A stretch of DNA of 64,000 nt from positions 4,712,001 through 4,776,000 of the forward strand of contig CP169086.1 in assembly GCA_041890495.1 (NCBI GenBank), written 5' to 3'. This document shows, piece by piece, positions 43,653 through 55,672 of the stretch. Source of the stretch: Escherichia boydii (GTDB taxonomy: Bacteria; Pseudomonadota; Gammaproteobacteria; Enterobacterales; Enterobacteriaceae). The notes below the pieces were generated by a model. It had not been told where the DNA came from. It saw nothing but the letters and a program-made list of their open reading frames with translations, and searched no databases. Made by a program: the position numbers and the translations under genes. Each line of letters starts with the position of its first letter. Position 1 is the stretch's first letter.

Positions 43653-45088
43653 TTTGCCTCCGATGCCAGTTCGTCAAAGACGTCTTTGCCGAGGGAGCAT
43701 TCCGGGCAGAGGAAGTTATCCGGAACTTCACTCCACGGCGTTCCTGGCGCAACGTCCTGCATTGGCTCGCCTTTTGCCGGATCGTAAATCCACTGGCAGA
43801 CGCTGCACTGCATCCGTGGGCCGAGGTCAGCCGTCGTGGTGGCAGAGGTTTCTTCTTTAACCACCGAATTCACCGTGCTCTGCGGCAGCGGCGCGAGCGC
43901 CCACTGACGGGCGATTTCGCGACCGTGTGCACGGCATAACTCCAGAGCGTCCTGGTCTGGTCGCCATTTGGCTTTCAGGCTGAGCGACATTTCGAAACCC
44001 GCATCCTGCAGGCGCGTGGAAAGACGATCCACCGCACCGCCGCTCCAGCCGTGAGATCCGAAAGCACTGGCGCGTTTGTTACGGAAGCGTAATCCGGTCA
44101 TCTCCTCCACCAGCCCGGCGATTTTCGGCATCATCACGTTATTCATCGTCGAAGTGCCGACCAGCACGCCTTTTGAGCGGAAGACATTGGTCAGGATTTC
44201 GTTTTTATCGCTTCGGGCGACGTTGAAAATTTTCACCGCCACGCGTGGGTCGGTTTCCGCAATTCCCTGGGCGATAGCGTCAGCCATCATGCGGGTGTTA
44301 TTCGACATGGTGTCGTAGAAAATGGTGATTCTGTCTTCCTGATAATCAGCCGCCCATTTCAGGTACAGCTCGACAATTTGCGTCGGGTTATCGCGCCATA
44401 CCACGCCGTGGGAAGTGGCTATCATATCGACTGGTAAGTTAAAGCCCAGGATCTCGGTAATTTTCGGCGTTACCAGGCGGCTGAACGGCGTCAGGATATT
44501 GGCGTAGTAACGTTGGCACTGCTCGAAAAGCTCCGTCTGATCCACTTCATCGTTGAACAGATGCTCGTCGCAGTAGTGCTGACCGAAAGCATCGTTACTG
44601 AACAGCACCGCGTCGCCTGTCAGGTAAGTCATCATGCTGTCCGGCCAGTGCAGCATTGGTGTTTCGACAAAAATGAGCTGTTTGCCGTTGCCGATATCCA
44701 GCGTGTCGCCAGTTTTCACCACATTAAAATTCCACTCCGGATGATGGTGATGACCATTTATCGAGTCGATAGCGTTGGCAGTACAGTAGATCGGCGTATC
44801 GGGAATTTGTGCCATCAGTTCGGTCAGCGCCCCAGCGTGGTCCTCTTCTGCATGGTTAATCACGATGTAATCGATATCCGCCAGATCGATTTCATTACGC
44901 AGGTTCTGCACAAATTCGCGGCTGAATTTATGGTCGACGGTGTCGATCAGCACGTTTTTTTCTTCGCGGATGAGGTAGCTATTGTAGCTGCTGCCGCGCA
45001 GCGTTTTATATTCCGTGCCGTGAAAATCACGCACTTCCCAGTCACGTTGACCAATCCAATGAATGTTATTTTTCACCACAATAGACAT
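43649..45088 (-). CDS. norV: NorV, flavorubredoxin nitric oxide reductase
   Basis: A 479-residue flavodiiron protein that reduces NO to N2O without oxygen. Domains: beta-lactamase-like diiron domain (ligands in NHAEEDHAG), flavodoxin domain (IFYDTMSNNTRMMADAI) and C-terminal rubredoxin (CSVCQWIYDP...CPECSLG). The complete C-terminus and intact flavodoxin show it is not the deleted form found in some pathogenic E. coli. Driven by a sigma-54 promoter under NorR. Confidence 0.97.
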   Translation of the reverse strand: MSIVVKNNIHWIGQRDWEVRDFHGTEYKTLRGSSYNSYLIREEKNVLIDTVDHKFSREFVQNLRNEIDLADIDYIVINHAEEDHAGALTELMAQIPDTPIYCTANAIDSINGHHHHPEWNFNVVKTGDTLDIGNGKQLIFVETPMLHWPDSMMTYLTGDAVLFSNDAFGQHYCDEHLFNDEVDQTELFEQCQRYYANILTPFSRLVTPKITEILGFNLPVDMIATSHGVVWRDNPTQIVELYLKWAADYQEDRITIFYDTMSNNTRMMADAIAQGIAETDPRVAVKIFNVARSDKNEILTNVFRSKGVLVGTSTMNNVMMPKIAGLVEEMTGLRFRNKRASAFGSHGWSGGAVDRLSTRLQDAGFEMSLSLKAKWRPDQDALELCRAHGREIARQWALAPLPQSTVNSVVKEETSATTTADLGPRMQCSVCQWIYDPAKGEPMQDVAPGTPWSEVPDNFLCPECSLGKDVFDELASEAK

Positions 45089-45135
45089 AGCAACCTCAAT
45101 TTATTCAGCGTGTTCTAAAAAGATGTCTTGCTAAT

Positions 45136-45151
45136 TGCAGATTGCGTGCCA
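45136..45151 (-). promoter_or_regulatory. Sigma-54 promoter of norVW
   Basis: TGGCACGCAATCTGCA on the reverse strand has GG-N10-GC spacing and lies about 50 bases before norV. Confidence 0.88.
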
Positions 45152-45206
45152 GTTTTTTATCTGATTGTTTTTACTCTATAAATAAAATTATGCCCATTAA
45201 TGAGTA

Positions 45207-45262
45207 GTCAAAATGACTATCAATCAAATGGTCGATATGACAATATCTATAGTCAAATTGAC
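45207..45262. promoter_or_regulatory. Three NorR enhancer sites
   Basis: GTCAAAATGAC (45207), GTCGATATGAC (45231) and GTCAAATTGAC (45252) each fit GT-N7-AC and are evenly spaced, the known triple arrangement for NorR hexamer assembly between norR and norV. Confidence 0.92.
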
Positions 45263-45274
45263 AGTGAGGCAAAG

Positions 45275-46789
45275 ATGAGTTTTTCCGTTGATGTGCTGGC
45301 GAATATCGCCATCGAATTGCAGCGTGGGATTGGTCACCAGGATCGTTTTCAGCGCCTGATCACCACGCTACGTCAGGTGCTGGAGTGCGATGCGTCTGCG
45401 TTGCTACGTTACGATTCGCGGCAGTTTATTCCGCTTGCCATCGACGGTCTGGCAAAGGATGTACTCGGTAGACGCTTTGCGCTGGAAGGGCATCCACGGC
45501 TGGAAGCGATTGCCCGCGCCGGGGATGTGGTGCGCTTTCCCGCAGACAGCGAATTGCCCGATCCCTATGACGGTTTGATTCCTGGGCAGGAGAGTCTGAA
45601 GGTTCACGCCTGCGTTGGTCTGCCATTGTTTGCCGGGCAAAACCTGATCGGCGCACTGACGCTCGACGGGATGCAGCCCGATCAGTTCGATGTTTTCAGC
45701 GACGAAGAGCTACGGCTGATTGCTGCGCTGGCGGCGGGAGCGTTAAGCAATGCGTTGCTGATTGAACAACTGGAAAGCCAGAATATGCTGCCAGGCGATG
45801 CCACGCCGTTTGAAGCGGTGAAACAGACGCAGATGATTGGCTTGTCCCCTGGCATGACGCAACTGAAAAAAGAGATTGAGATTGTGGCGGCGTCCGATCT
45901 CAACGTCCTGATCAGCGGTGAGACTGGAACCGGTAAGGAGCTGGTGGCGAAAGCGATTCATGAAGCCTCGCCACGGGCGGTGAATCCGCTGGTCTATCTC
46001 AACTGTGCTGCACTGCCGGAAAGTGTGGCGGAAAGTGAGTTGTTCGGGCATGTGAAAGGAGCGTTTACTGGCGCTATCAGTAATCGCAGCGGGAAGTTTG
46101 AAATGGCGGATAACGGCACGCTGTTTCTGGATGAGATCGGCGAGTTGTCGTTGGCATTGCAGGCCAAGCTGCTGAGGGTGTTGCAGTATGGCGATATTCA
46201 GCGCGTTGGCGATGACCGTTGTTTGCGGGTCGATGTGCGCGTGCTGGCGGCGACTAACCGCGATTTACGCGAAGAGGTGCTGGCAGGGCGATTCCGCGCC
46301 GATTTGTTTCATCGCCTGAGCGTGTTTCCACTTTCGGTGCCGCCGCTGCGTGAGCGGGGCGATGATGTCATTCTGCTGGCGGGGTATTTCTGCGAGCAGT
46401 GTCGTTTGCGGCAGGGGCTCTCCCGCGTGGTATTAAGTGCCGGAGCGCGAAATTTACTGCAACACTACAGTTTTCCGGGAAACGTGCGCGAACTGGAACA
46501 TGCTATTCATCGGGCGGTAGTTCTGGCGAGAGCCACCCGCAGCGGCGATGAAGTGATTCTTGAGGCGCAACATTTTGCTTTTCCTGAGGTGACGTTGCCG
46601 ACGCCAGAAGTGGCGGCGGTGCCCGTTGTTAAGCAAAACCTGCGTGAAGCGACAGAAGCGTTCCAGCGTGAAACTATTCGTCAGGCACTGGCACAAAATC
46701 ATCACAACTGGGCTGCCTGCGCGCGGATGCTGGAAACCGACGTCGCCAACCTGCATCGGCTGGCGAAACGTCTGGGATTGAAGGATTAA
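45275..46789 (+). CDS. norR: NorR, NO-responsive sigma-54 activator
   Basis: A 504-residue enhancer-binding protein. The N-terminal GAF domain holds the NO-sensing non-haem iron; the AAA+ domain shows SGETGTGKELVAKAI and the GAFTGA loop; the C-terminal Fis-type helix is NWAACARMLETDVANLHRLAK. ATG at 45275 (MSFSVDVLAN) is the family start; an upstream in-frame start lies among the operator sites. Divergent from norVW. Confidence 0.97.
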   Translation: MSFSVDVLANIAIELQRGIGHQDRFQRLITTLRQVLECDASALLRYDSRQFIPLAIDGLAKDVLGRRFALEGHPRLEAIARAGDVVRFPADSELPDPYDGLIPGQESLKVHACVGLPLFAGQNLIGALTLDGMQPDQFDVFSDEELRLIAALAAGALSNALLIEQLESQNMLPGDATPFEAVKQTQMIGLSPGMTQLKKEIEIVAASDLNVLISGETGTGKELVAKAIHEASPRAVNPLVYLNCAALPESVAESELFGHVKGAFTGAISNRSGKFEMADNGTLFLDEIGELSLALQAKLLRVLQYGDIQRVGDDRCLRVDVRVLAATNRDLREEVLAGRFRADLFHRLSVFPLSVPPLRERGDDVILLAGYFCEQCRLRQGLSRVVLSAGARNLLQHYSFPGNVRELEHAIHRAVVLARATRSGDEVILEAQHFAFPEVTLPTPEVAAVPVVKQNLREATEAFQRETIRQALAQNHHNWAACARMLETDVANLHRLAKRLGLKD

Positions 46790-47751
46790 ATAATCCCGGC
46801 CTGATAGAAATCCTGCAGGTTTATTGCGCCGGTGAGTTTGCCGTTTTCATCCACCACCGGTGCGGCAGTGATTTTGCGCTTCATCAGGATCTCTTTGGCG
46901 TCGATGGCGCGACTTTGCGATTGCAACGTGGTGCCGCCGACCGTCATCGCTTCATTGACTGGCGTGGTGAGTGCGCCGCCGCCAACCAGCCAGCGACGTA
47001 AATCGCCGTCGGTAAAGACGCCTTGTACCTGTTGTTGAGCGTCACATACCGCCACCAGCCCCAGACCGGTGCGGCTGAGTTCCAGCATCGCATCCATCAC
47101 GCTGGCGGTTAACGCCACCTGTGGGATGGCATCGTCACGGCGCATCAGATGATGCACTTTATTCAGCAAGCGAGCGCCCAGTGCCCCGGCTGGGTGGGAG
47201 CGGGCAAAATCTTCTTCATTAAATCCGCGCGCCTGCATGACCGCCATCGCCAGCGCGTCACCCATCATCAGGGTATTGACGGTGCTGGAGGTCGGCGCAA
47301 GGTGCATCGGGCAGGCTTCGCGTTCTACGGAGATATCCAGCACCGCTTTTGCCGCCAGGCCCAGCGGTGACGTCGGTTTGCCGGTCATCGCCAGCAGCGC
47401 GATAGATTTATCTTCCAGACGCGGAATAATCAGATCCAGTTCCTTCGCGCCACCGGAGTAAGAGATAAACAGCATCACATCGCGGCTTTCGATCATCCCC
47501 AGATCGCCGTGCAGCGCTTCTGCCGGATGGACAAAAAAAGCCGGAGTGCCGGTACTGGCAAGCGTTGCGGCGATTTTCTTACCAATGTGGCCCGATTTGC
47601 CAATTCCCGAAACCACCACTTTGCCTTCACAGTGCAGGATGATATTGGCGGCGCGAACAAAATCATCGCCCAGACGTTCCGGTAAACGGCTTGCTTCCTG
47701 CAACTCCAGCATTAACGTCTGACGTCCCGCGTTCAGTAGTGCTTCACTCAT
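46786..47751 (-). CDS. gutQ: GutQ, D-arabinose 5-phosphate isomerase
   Basis: A 321-residue enzyme interconverting ribulose 5-phosphate and arabinose 5-phosphate. An SIS domain ([21 protein letters not shown]) is followed by two CBS repeats ([35 protein letters not shown] in part). Last gene of the sorbitol operon; it overlaps srlR by eight bases and its 3' end meets the norR 3' end by four bases. Confidence 0.96.
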
Positions 47752-48517
47752 TGCTCTCTCCGGTTATGATCACATCGATCCCTTTCTCTTCCAGCGCCTG
47801 ACGAAACGCCGGATCGATACCTGCGTCGGTAATCAGCTTATCGACGCTTTCAAGACTGCAAACTACGTTGGGGCTTTTACGGCCAAACTTTGATGAGTCC
47901 GCCATCAAAATCACTTCGCGCGCGGCATTGCACATTGCCTTACTGACGGTATAAACCTCGTTAAAGGTGGTTACGCCCGCATTGAGATCGATGCCGTCGG
48001 TGCCCATAAACAATTTATCGAAGGTGAAATGCTCGAAGGCATTCTCTGCCAGTTGCCCGTGAAATGAGGCCGATTTTTTGCGAAACGTTCCGCCTGGCAT
48101 CAGGATAGTTTGTTCGTTATCCAGTTCGGATAGCGCATTGACGATATGCAGGCTGTTGGTCATCACCGTGATGTTATTAAAGCGCGAGAGCAGGGGAACC
48201 ATCTGCAAAACGGTACTGCCAGCATCAAGAATGATCGAATCGCCATCATGGATAAAACTAACGGCAGCTTCTGCAATCAGCTCTTTCTTGTGGGTGTTGA
48301 TGAGTGTTTTATGATCGATAGGCGGATCGGATTCCTCTTTATTCAACACCACTCCGCCATAAGTACGAATGACGGTTCCGGCATGTTCCAGAATGACCAG
48401 ATCTTTGCGAATGGTTGTGCCTGTGGTGTCAAAGTATTGCGCCAATTCTTCAACCGAGCATTTACCCTGCTTTTGCAGATACTCCAGAATGGCGGCCTGA
48501 CGCTGACGAGGTTTCAT
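47744..48517 (-). CDS. srlR: SrlR (GutR), DeoR-family repressor of the sorbitol operon
   Basis: A 257-residue repressor with an N-terminal DeoR helix-turn-helix ([34 protein letters not shown]) and a sugar-phosphate-binding C-terminal domain ([19 protein letters not shown]). It represses srlAEBD in the absence of sorbitol phosphate. Lies 66 bases after gutM. Confidence 0.96.
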
Positions 48518-48583
48518 GGGCGTGATTACCTGATTTAGGTTTCAAAATGATAACTTCGCAAGCAAGTAACATTCACAACGAAA

Positions 48584-48943
48584 TTATCCACGTTTCAGTT
48601 TAAGCGCCAATGATAGAGCATTCTGTGATAGTGGATCATGGGGAAAGATCACATCGGGCTGTAAATCACCCGCATGCATACCGGTAATTGCGGGAATTTT
48701 TTGCGGTCGGGCGAAGACGGTCAGTCCTTTCATAAACAAGGTGTCGACGATGCGCTGCTGATCGTCCAGCGCGATGGCGACCACGACCCGCGGTTTAAAG
48801 CGCCCGCTGGAACGGCCCACGCCAACCCGCCCTTGCTGGCATAGTGTGTCGAAGGCACGGTTAAAACGAGAAATTTGCCAGCCGCCTAAGGCCAGTTGCG
48901 CACACCAGGCGATAACGGCGACGGTGATGAGTGCGGATACCAT
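48584..48943 (-). CDS. gutM: GutM (SrlM), activator of the sorbitol operon
   Basis: A 119-residue protein with one N-terminal hydrophobic segment (LITVAVIAWCAQLALGGWQI) that anchors it or is buried; the rest is the GutM family domain. Genetic work in E. coli assigns it as activator of the srl operon; no classic DNA-binding motif is visible. Confidence 0.95.
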   Translation of the reverse strand: MVSALITVAVIAWCAQLALGGWQISRFNRAFDTLCQQGRVGVGRSSGRFKPRVVVAIALDDQQRIVDTLFMKGLTVFARPQKIPAITGMHAGDLQPDVIFPHDPLSQNALSLALKLKRG

Positions 48944-48977
48944 AACTTTTCCTTAATGTAGTGGCGGAAGTCCTGTA

Positions 48978-49004
48978 TGCCTGATGAGCGTAGCGCATCA
49001 GGCA
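48978..49004. repeat. REP unit between srlD and gutM
   Basis: TGCCTGATGAGCGTAGCGCA followed by TCAGGCA is a perfect palindrome of E. coli REP type; a second small stem GGAGATCC...GGATCTCC follows at 49019-49039 and may attenuate transcription into gutM. Confidence 0.85.
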
Positions 49005-49047
49005 TTCTATAGTCTCACGGAGATCCTTAATGGATCTCCGCTGTTGA

Positions 49048-50202
<1,155 letters not shown>

Positions 50203-50212
50203 GTTTCAGCCT

Positions 50213-51750
<1,538 letters not shown>

Positions 51751-51804
51751 TTATTGTTTTATTACCAAACGGCAACCTAATCTAATCAGATTGAAAGATT
51801 TAAA

Positions 51805-51830
51805 AGTGTTATTTTGATCGCAAAATGAAA
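51805..51830 (-). promoter_or_regulatory. Possible CRP site upstream of srlA
   Basis: ATTTTGATCGCAAAAT is a palindrome 80-95 bases before the srlA start that partly fits a CRP half site (TTTTGCGATCAAAA). The srl operon is CRP-dependent in E. coli; the exact site is not proven here. Confidence 0.4.
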
Positions 51831-51987
51831 GATAAATATTTTAATTTGAAAGTTTGAATAAAAGGATAGCGAGGGGAATGAGTTGAGTTATGTAAAGTCC
51901 GTATCGGGCAGTGACTACCGCTTCCTTGTGCGGGGCGTGATGCTTTACCATACTTGCCCCTGGTTGAATCTGTTAAATGGACCCCTC

Positions 51988-53076
51988 ATGTTCAAGCGTC
52001 GTTATGTAACATTGCTTCCCCTTTTTGTGTTGCTTGCCGCCTGTAGCAGCAAGCCAAAACCTACTGAGACTGATACGACCACCGGAACGCCGTCTGGCGG
52101 CTTCCTGCTTGAGCCGCAGCACAATGTGATGCAGATGGGCGGCGATTTCGCTAATAACCCGAATGCCCAGCAGTTCATCGACAAAATGGTGAACAAACAC
52201 GGTTTCGATCGTCAGCAGTTGCAGGAAATTCTCTCCCAGGCGAAGCGTCTGGATTCGGTACTGCGGCTGATGGATAACCAGGCACCAACCACATCGGTGA
52301 AACCGCCATCAGGTCCGAACGGCGCATGGCTCCGTTATCGCAAAAAATTTATTACGCCGGACAACGTGCAGAACGGTGTGGTTTTCTGGAATCAGTATGA
52401 AGATGCGTTGAATCGCGCGTGGCAGGTGTATGGAGTACCGCCGGAAATTATCGTCGGGATTATCGGCGTTGAAACCCGCTGGGGGCGCGTGATGGGGAAA
52501 ACTCGCATCCTCGATGCGCTGGCAACGCTGTCATTTAACTACCCACGCCGCGCGGAGTATTTCTCTGGCGAGCTGGAAACCTTCCTGTTGATGGCGCGCG
52601 ACGAGCAGGACGATCCGCTCAATCTGAAAGGTTCCTTTGCCGGGGCGATGGGCTACGGACAGTTTATGCCGTCGTCTTACAAACAATATGCGGTAGATTT
52701 CAGCGGCGACGGGCATATCAACCTGTGGGATCCGGTTGATGCGATCGGTAGCGTGGCGAACTATTTCAAAGCGCACGGCTGGGTGAAAGGCGATCAGGTC
52801 GCGGTAATGGCAAACGGTCAGGCTCCAGGCTTGCCAAATGGCTTCAAAACTAAGTACAGCATTTCGCAGCTTGCCGCCGCAGGTTTAACGCCACAGCAGC
52901 CGCTGGGCAACCATCAACAAGCCAGCCTGCTGCGTCTGGATGTTGGCACCGGCTACCAGTACTGGTACGGTCTGCCGAACTTCTACACCATCACCCGTTA
53001 CAACCACAGCACCCATTACGCAATGGCGGTCTGGCAGTTAGGACAAGCCGTGGCGCTGGCGCGAGTGGCCGGGTAA
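51988..53076 (+). CDS. mltB: Membrane-bound lytic murein transglycosylase B
   Basis: A 362-residue outer-membrane lipoprotein that cleaves peptidoglycan between MurNAc and GlcNAc. Signal peptide with lipobox LLAACS; catalytic Glu in GVETRWGR and the SLT-type segment GAMGYGQFMPSSY. ATG at 51988 is chosen by the signal peptide. The E. coli protein ends VALARVQ; here it ends ALARVAG and the stop lies in a REP of the other sequence type, so a switch occurs at the very 3' end. Confidence 0.96.
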   Translation: MFKRRYVTLLPLFVLLAACSSKPKPTETDTTTGTPSGGFLLEPQHNVMQMGGDFANNPNAQQFIDKMVNKHGFDRQQLQEILSQAKRLDSVLRLMDNQAPTTSVKPPSGPNGAWLRYRKKFITPDNVQNGVVFWNQYEDALNRAWQVYGVPPEIIVGIIGVETRWGRVMGKTRILDALATLSFNYPRRAEYFSGELETFLLMARDEQDDPLNLKGSFAGAMGYGQFMPSSYKQYAVDFSGDGHINLWDPVDAIGSVANYFKAHGWVKGDQVAVMANGQAPGLPNGFKTKYSISQLAAAGLTPQQPLGNHQQASLLRLDVGTGYQYWYGLPNFYTITRYNHSTHYAMAVWQLGQAVALARVAG

Positions 53077-53156
53077 GGCAACGCCGCCACCCGGCTTGGC
53101 TGCGCGCACGGTGCAGCCTGATGCCCTCACCCTGACCCTCTCCCACGGGAGAGGGA
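53068..53156. repeat. REP unit and GC-rich hairpin after mltB
   Basis: A GC-rich REP-type palindrome (GCCGGGTAAGGCAACGCCGC...) overlaps the mltB stop, followed at 53124-53156 by CCCTCACCCTGACCCTCTCC and a hairpin CCCTCTCCCACGGGAGAGGG, a dispersed repeat common in Enterobacter and Klebsiella. Confidence 0.75.
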
Positions 53157-53223
53157 AGTTTTGCAGAAACATTTCGCCACACTCCCTTTTCAAACCTGCC
53201 ATTTACATCTTAATCACCTTTCA

Positions 53224-53246
53224 TTATTGTTATGTTATAACATTTG
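53224..53246. promoter_or_regulatory. Zur box
   Basis: TTATTGTTATG-T-TATAACATTTG matches the zinc repressor consensus GAAATGTTATA-N-TATAACATTTC at 17 of 22 positions. It lies just before the small frame and the zinc-type ABC genes. Confidence 0.7.
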
Positions 53247-53259
53247 AAATGGTGTCGAG

Positions 53260-53367
53260 ATGTCAACCTCCCTTTTTTCTCTGTCTGCTCCGGTTCGGCT
53301 TTTGCTGGCGCTGGTGCTTATTGTCTTTCTCGGGCTGGCCGTGCGCTGGGCGGTGGCGTTGCCATGA
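53260..53367 (+). CDS. Possible 35-residue membrane peptide before the zinc ABC operon
   Basis: A frame beginning MSTSLFSLSAPVRLLLALVL has one hydrophobic helix and ends in TGA that overlaps the ATG of the ATPase gene (ATGA), which suggests translational coupling. Upstream ribosome signal is weak. It may be a true small protein, a coupling leader or a remnant. Confidence 0.4.
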   Translation: MSTSLFSLSAPVRLLLALVLIVFLGLAVRWAVALP

Positions 53368-54017
53368 TTGTGATGAATGAACTGGTCGCGGGTTATGAAC
53401 GCCAGCCCGTTACGCGGCCTCTCTCGGGCACGATTGAGCGCGGAAGCATGACCGCCATTATCGGCGCTAACGGCTGCGGGAAATCCACGCTGCTGAAAAC
53501 GCTGGCGGGATTTATCCCGCCCGTCAGCGGCGGCTTCCGCTGGCAGGGTAAGCGTCCGGTAATCGGCTGGCTGGCACAGCGTCACGCGCTGGAGGCGCAG
53601 TTTCCGTTAACCGTACAGGACGTCGTAAGCATGGGCTGCTGGCCGGGCATTTCGCTGTTTTCCGGGTTTCGCCGCGAAACGCGGCTGCGCATTGCCAGCG
53701 CGCTTGAGCGGGTCGGGCTGGAATCCATGGCGTTATCCACCATCGATGAGCTCTCCGGCGGTCAGTTCCAGCGCATGCTGTTTGCCCGCGTCCTGGTGCA
53801 GCAGGCGCCGCTGGTGATGCTGGATGAGCCCTTTACCGGGGTCGATGAAGCCACCTGCAACGTGCTGATGGATGTGATGCTGGAGATGTATATGCAGGGG
53901 CAAACGCTGCTCGCGGTACTGCACGACAGCGAGCGCGTGTCGCGCCATTTCCCGCAGACGTTACGGCTGGATGCTGACGTTCCCCAGTGGAAAACCGAGC
54001 GGGTGAGGGTGGCATGA
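53364..54017 (+). CDS. Zinc/manganese ABC transporter ATPase
   Basis: A 217-residue ATPase of the ZnuC/SitB/AztA group. Walker A GANGCGKSTLLK, signature LSGGQFQRM, Walker B LVMLDEPFTGVD and switch His in VLHDSERVSRH. ATG at 53364 is preferred; a longer frame from 53244 has no ribosome site and gives an improbable N-terminus. ATGA overlap with the permease gene. Confidence 0.9.
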   Translation: MIVMNELVAGYERQPVTRPLSGTIERGSMTAIIGANGCGKSTLLKTLAGFIPPVSGGFRWQGKRPVIGWLAQRHALEAQFPLTVQDVVSMGCWPGISLFSGFRRETRLRIASALERVGLESMALSTIDELSGGQFQRMLFARVLVQQAPLVMLDEPFTGVDEATCNVLMDVMLEMYMQGQTLLAVLHDSERVSRHFPQTLRLDADVPQWKTERVRVA

Positions 54018-54874
54018 TCTGGCATCTCTTTTTTCAGCCGTTTATTGAGTACGGCTTTATGCGTCGCGCGCTGGTGGTTTGCCTGGCGCTCTCCGTCAGC
54101 ACTACCGCGCTTGGCGTGTTTCTTCAGCTGCGCCGGATGAGCCTGATGGGCGATGCCCTTTCTCACGCCATTTTACCGGGCGTCGCCGTGGGATACTTGC
54201 TCAGCGGCATGTCGCTGCTGGCGATGAGTATGGGCGGTTTTATCGCGGGCATTACCGTGGCGCTGCTGGCCGGTCTGGTCAGTCGCCGCACGCCGCTGAA
54301 AGAAGATGCCAGCTTTGCCGGGTTTTATCTCGGCTCACTGGCGCTGGGGGTCACGCTGGTGTCGCTTCGTGGGTCGAATGTCGATCTGCTGCATCTGCTG
54401 TTTGGCTCCATCCTCGCCGTGGACAACGACGCCGCGCTGTTTGTCACGGGCGTGTGCATGTTCACCCTTATCGTGCTGGCGCTGTTCTATCGCGGGCTGG
54501 TTACCGAAGCGTTTGATACCGCCTGGCTAGAGGTGAACGCCCGCTGGCTGCCTGGGCTGCTGCACGGACTTTTTCTGGCGCTGCTGGTGCTTAACCTGGT
54601 GGCCGGTTTTCAGGTGCTCGGCACGCTGATGGCCGTCGGGCTGATGATGCTTCCAGCCGTGGCGGCCCGCTGCTGGGTGCGCACGCTACCGGCGCTACTG
54701 CTGATGGCGGGCATCAGCGGTATTTTCTGCGCATGGCTGGGGCTGAGCCTCTCCTGGGCGATGAGTCTTCCCGCCGGGCCATCCATCGTGCTCACCGCCA
54801 GCGCGCTGTTCTTTATTTCCATTTTATTGGGTACGCGAAGCAGGCTTGCTGGCAGTCTGCGGGCGTATTTTTAA
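54014..54874 (+). CDS. Zinc/manganese ABC transporter permease
   Basis: A 286-residue permease of the ABC-3 family (ZnuB/SitC type) with about eight membrane segments. Family segment LRRMSLMGDALSHAILPGVAVGYLLSG and the coupling-region NLVAGFQVLGTLMAVGLMMLPA are clear. Translationally coupled to the ATPase; 14 bases before the binding protein. Confidence 0.92.
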   Translation: MIWHLFFQPFIEYGFMRRALVVCLALSVSTTALGVFLQLRRMSLMGDALSHAILPGVAVGYLLSGMSLLAMSMGGFIAGITVALLAGLVSRRTPLKEDASFAGFYLGSLALGVTLVSLRGSNVDLLHLLFGSILAVDNDAALFVTGVCMFTLIVLALFYRGLVTEAFDTAWLEVNARWLPGLLHGLFLALLVLNLVAGFQVLGTLMAVGLMMLPAVAARCWVRTLPALLLMAGISGIFCAWLGLSLSWAMSLPAGPSIVLTASALFFISILLGTRSRLAGSLRAYF

Positions 54875-54888
54875 CGCAAGGGGAAACG

Positions 54889-55623
54889 ATGAAACGTACA
54901 GGATTAGTAGTGGCGCTCGCGCTGGGGATGATGTCGCACGGCGTGATGGCGAAAACGCTGAATGTGGTCACCAGCTTTTCGATACTGGGGGATATCACCC
55001 AGGAGGTGGGCGGTGACCATGTGAAGGTGACGACGCTGGTGGGGCCGGACGGCGATCCGCATACCTTCGAACCGTCGCCGAAAGACAGCGCGGCGCTGAG
55101 CAAGGCCGATGTGGTGGTGGTGAACGGCCTGGGGCTGGAGGGCTGGCTCGATCGGCTGGTGAAGGCCTCCGGGTTCAAAGGGCAACTGGTCGTCGCCTCA
55201 ACCGGGGTGAAAACCCACACGCTTGAGGAAGATGGAAAGACCGTGACCGATCCGCACGCGTGGAACAGCGCGGCGAACGGGGCGCTGTATGCACAAAATA
55301 TTCTGAACGGTCTGGTGAAAGCCGATCCGGATGACAAAGCCGCGCTGGAAGCCTCTGGCAAAACGTATATCGCACAGCTTAGCCAGCTGGATAACTGGGC
55401 CAAAACGCGCTTTAGCCAGATCCCGTCGGCGAAGCGTAAAGTGCTGACCAGCCATGACGCGTTCGGCTATTTCAGCCGCGCCTACGGCGTGACGTTTATG
55501 GCGCCACAGGGGCTGTCGTCTGAGAGCGAGGCCAGCGCGGCGCAGGTCGGTGAAATTATCAATCAGATCAGCTTTTTTCTGAATCCTCCTCGTAAAATTG
55601 CAACGCCAACACCATCTTCCTGA
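54889..55623 (+). pseudogene. Zinc/manganese-binding periplasmic protein, 3' truncated
   Basis: A ZnuA/PsaA-type cluster A-I binding protein with signal peptide (GLVVALALGMMSHGVMA). Metal ligands seen: His in GDPHTFEP, His in TDPHAWNS and the region TSHDAFGYFSRAYG. Homology stops at about residue 229 (VGEIINQI); the remaining 60-odd residues with the last metal ligand are replaced by SFFLNPPRKIATPTPSS, which is read from DNA that in E. coli lies upstream of pncC. The gene is therefore cut at a junction between the two sequence types and the importer should be inactive unless another binding protein serves it. Confidence 0.88.
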
Positions 55624-55672
55624 CGAAAGTGCTATCTTGTCCGGCATAAATTTTTGACTGACAGAGGTTGTG

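Noticed and set aside
45200..45274. 25-residue N-terminal extension of NorR
   Set aside because: The extension overlaps the three NorR sites and the protein family begins at MSFSVDVLAN.
53244..53363. Longer N-terminus for the zinc ABC ATPase
   Set aside because: The extra 40 residues do not resemble any ABC ATPase and lack a ribosome site; ATG at 53364 couples to the upstream small frame.
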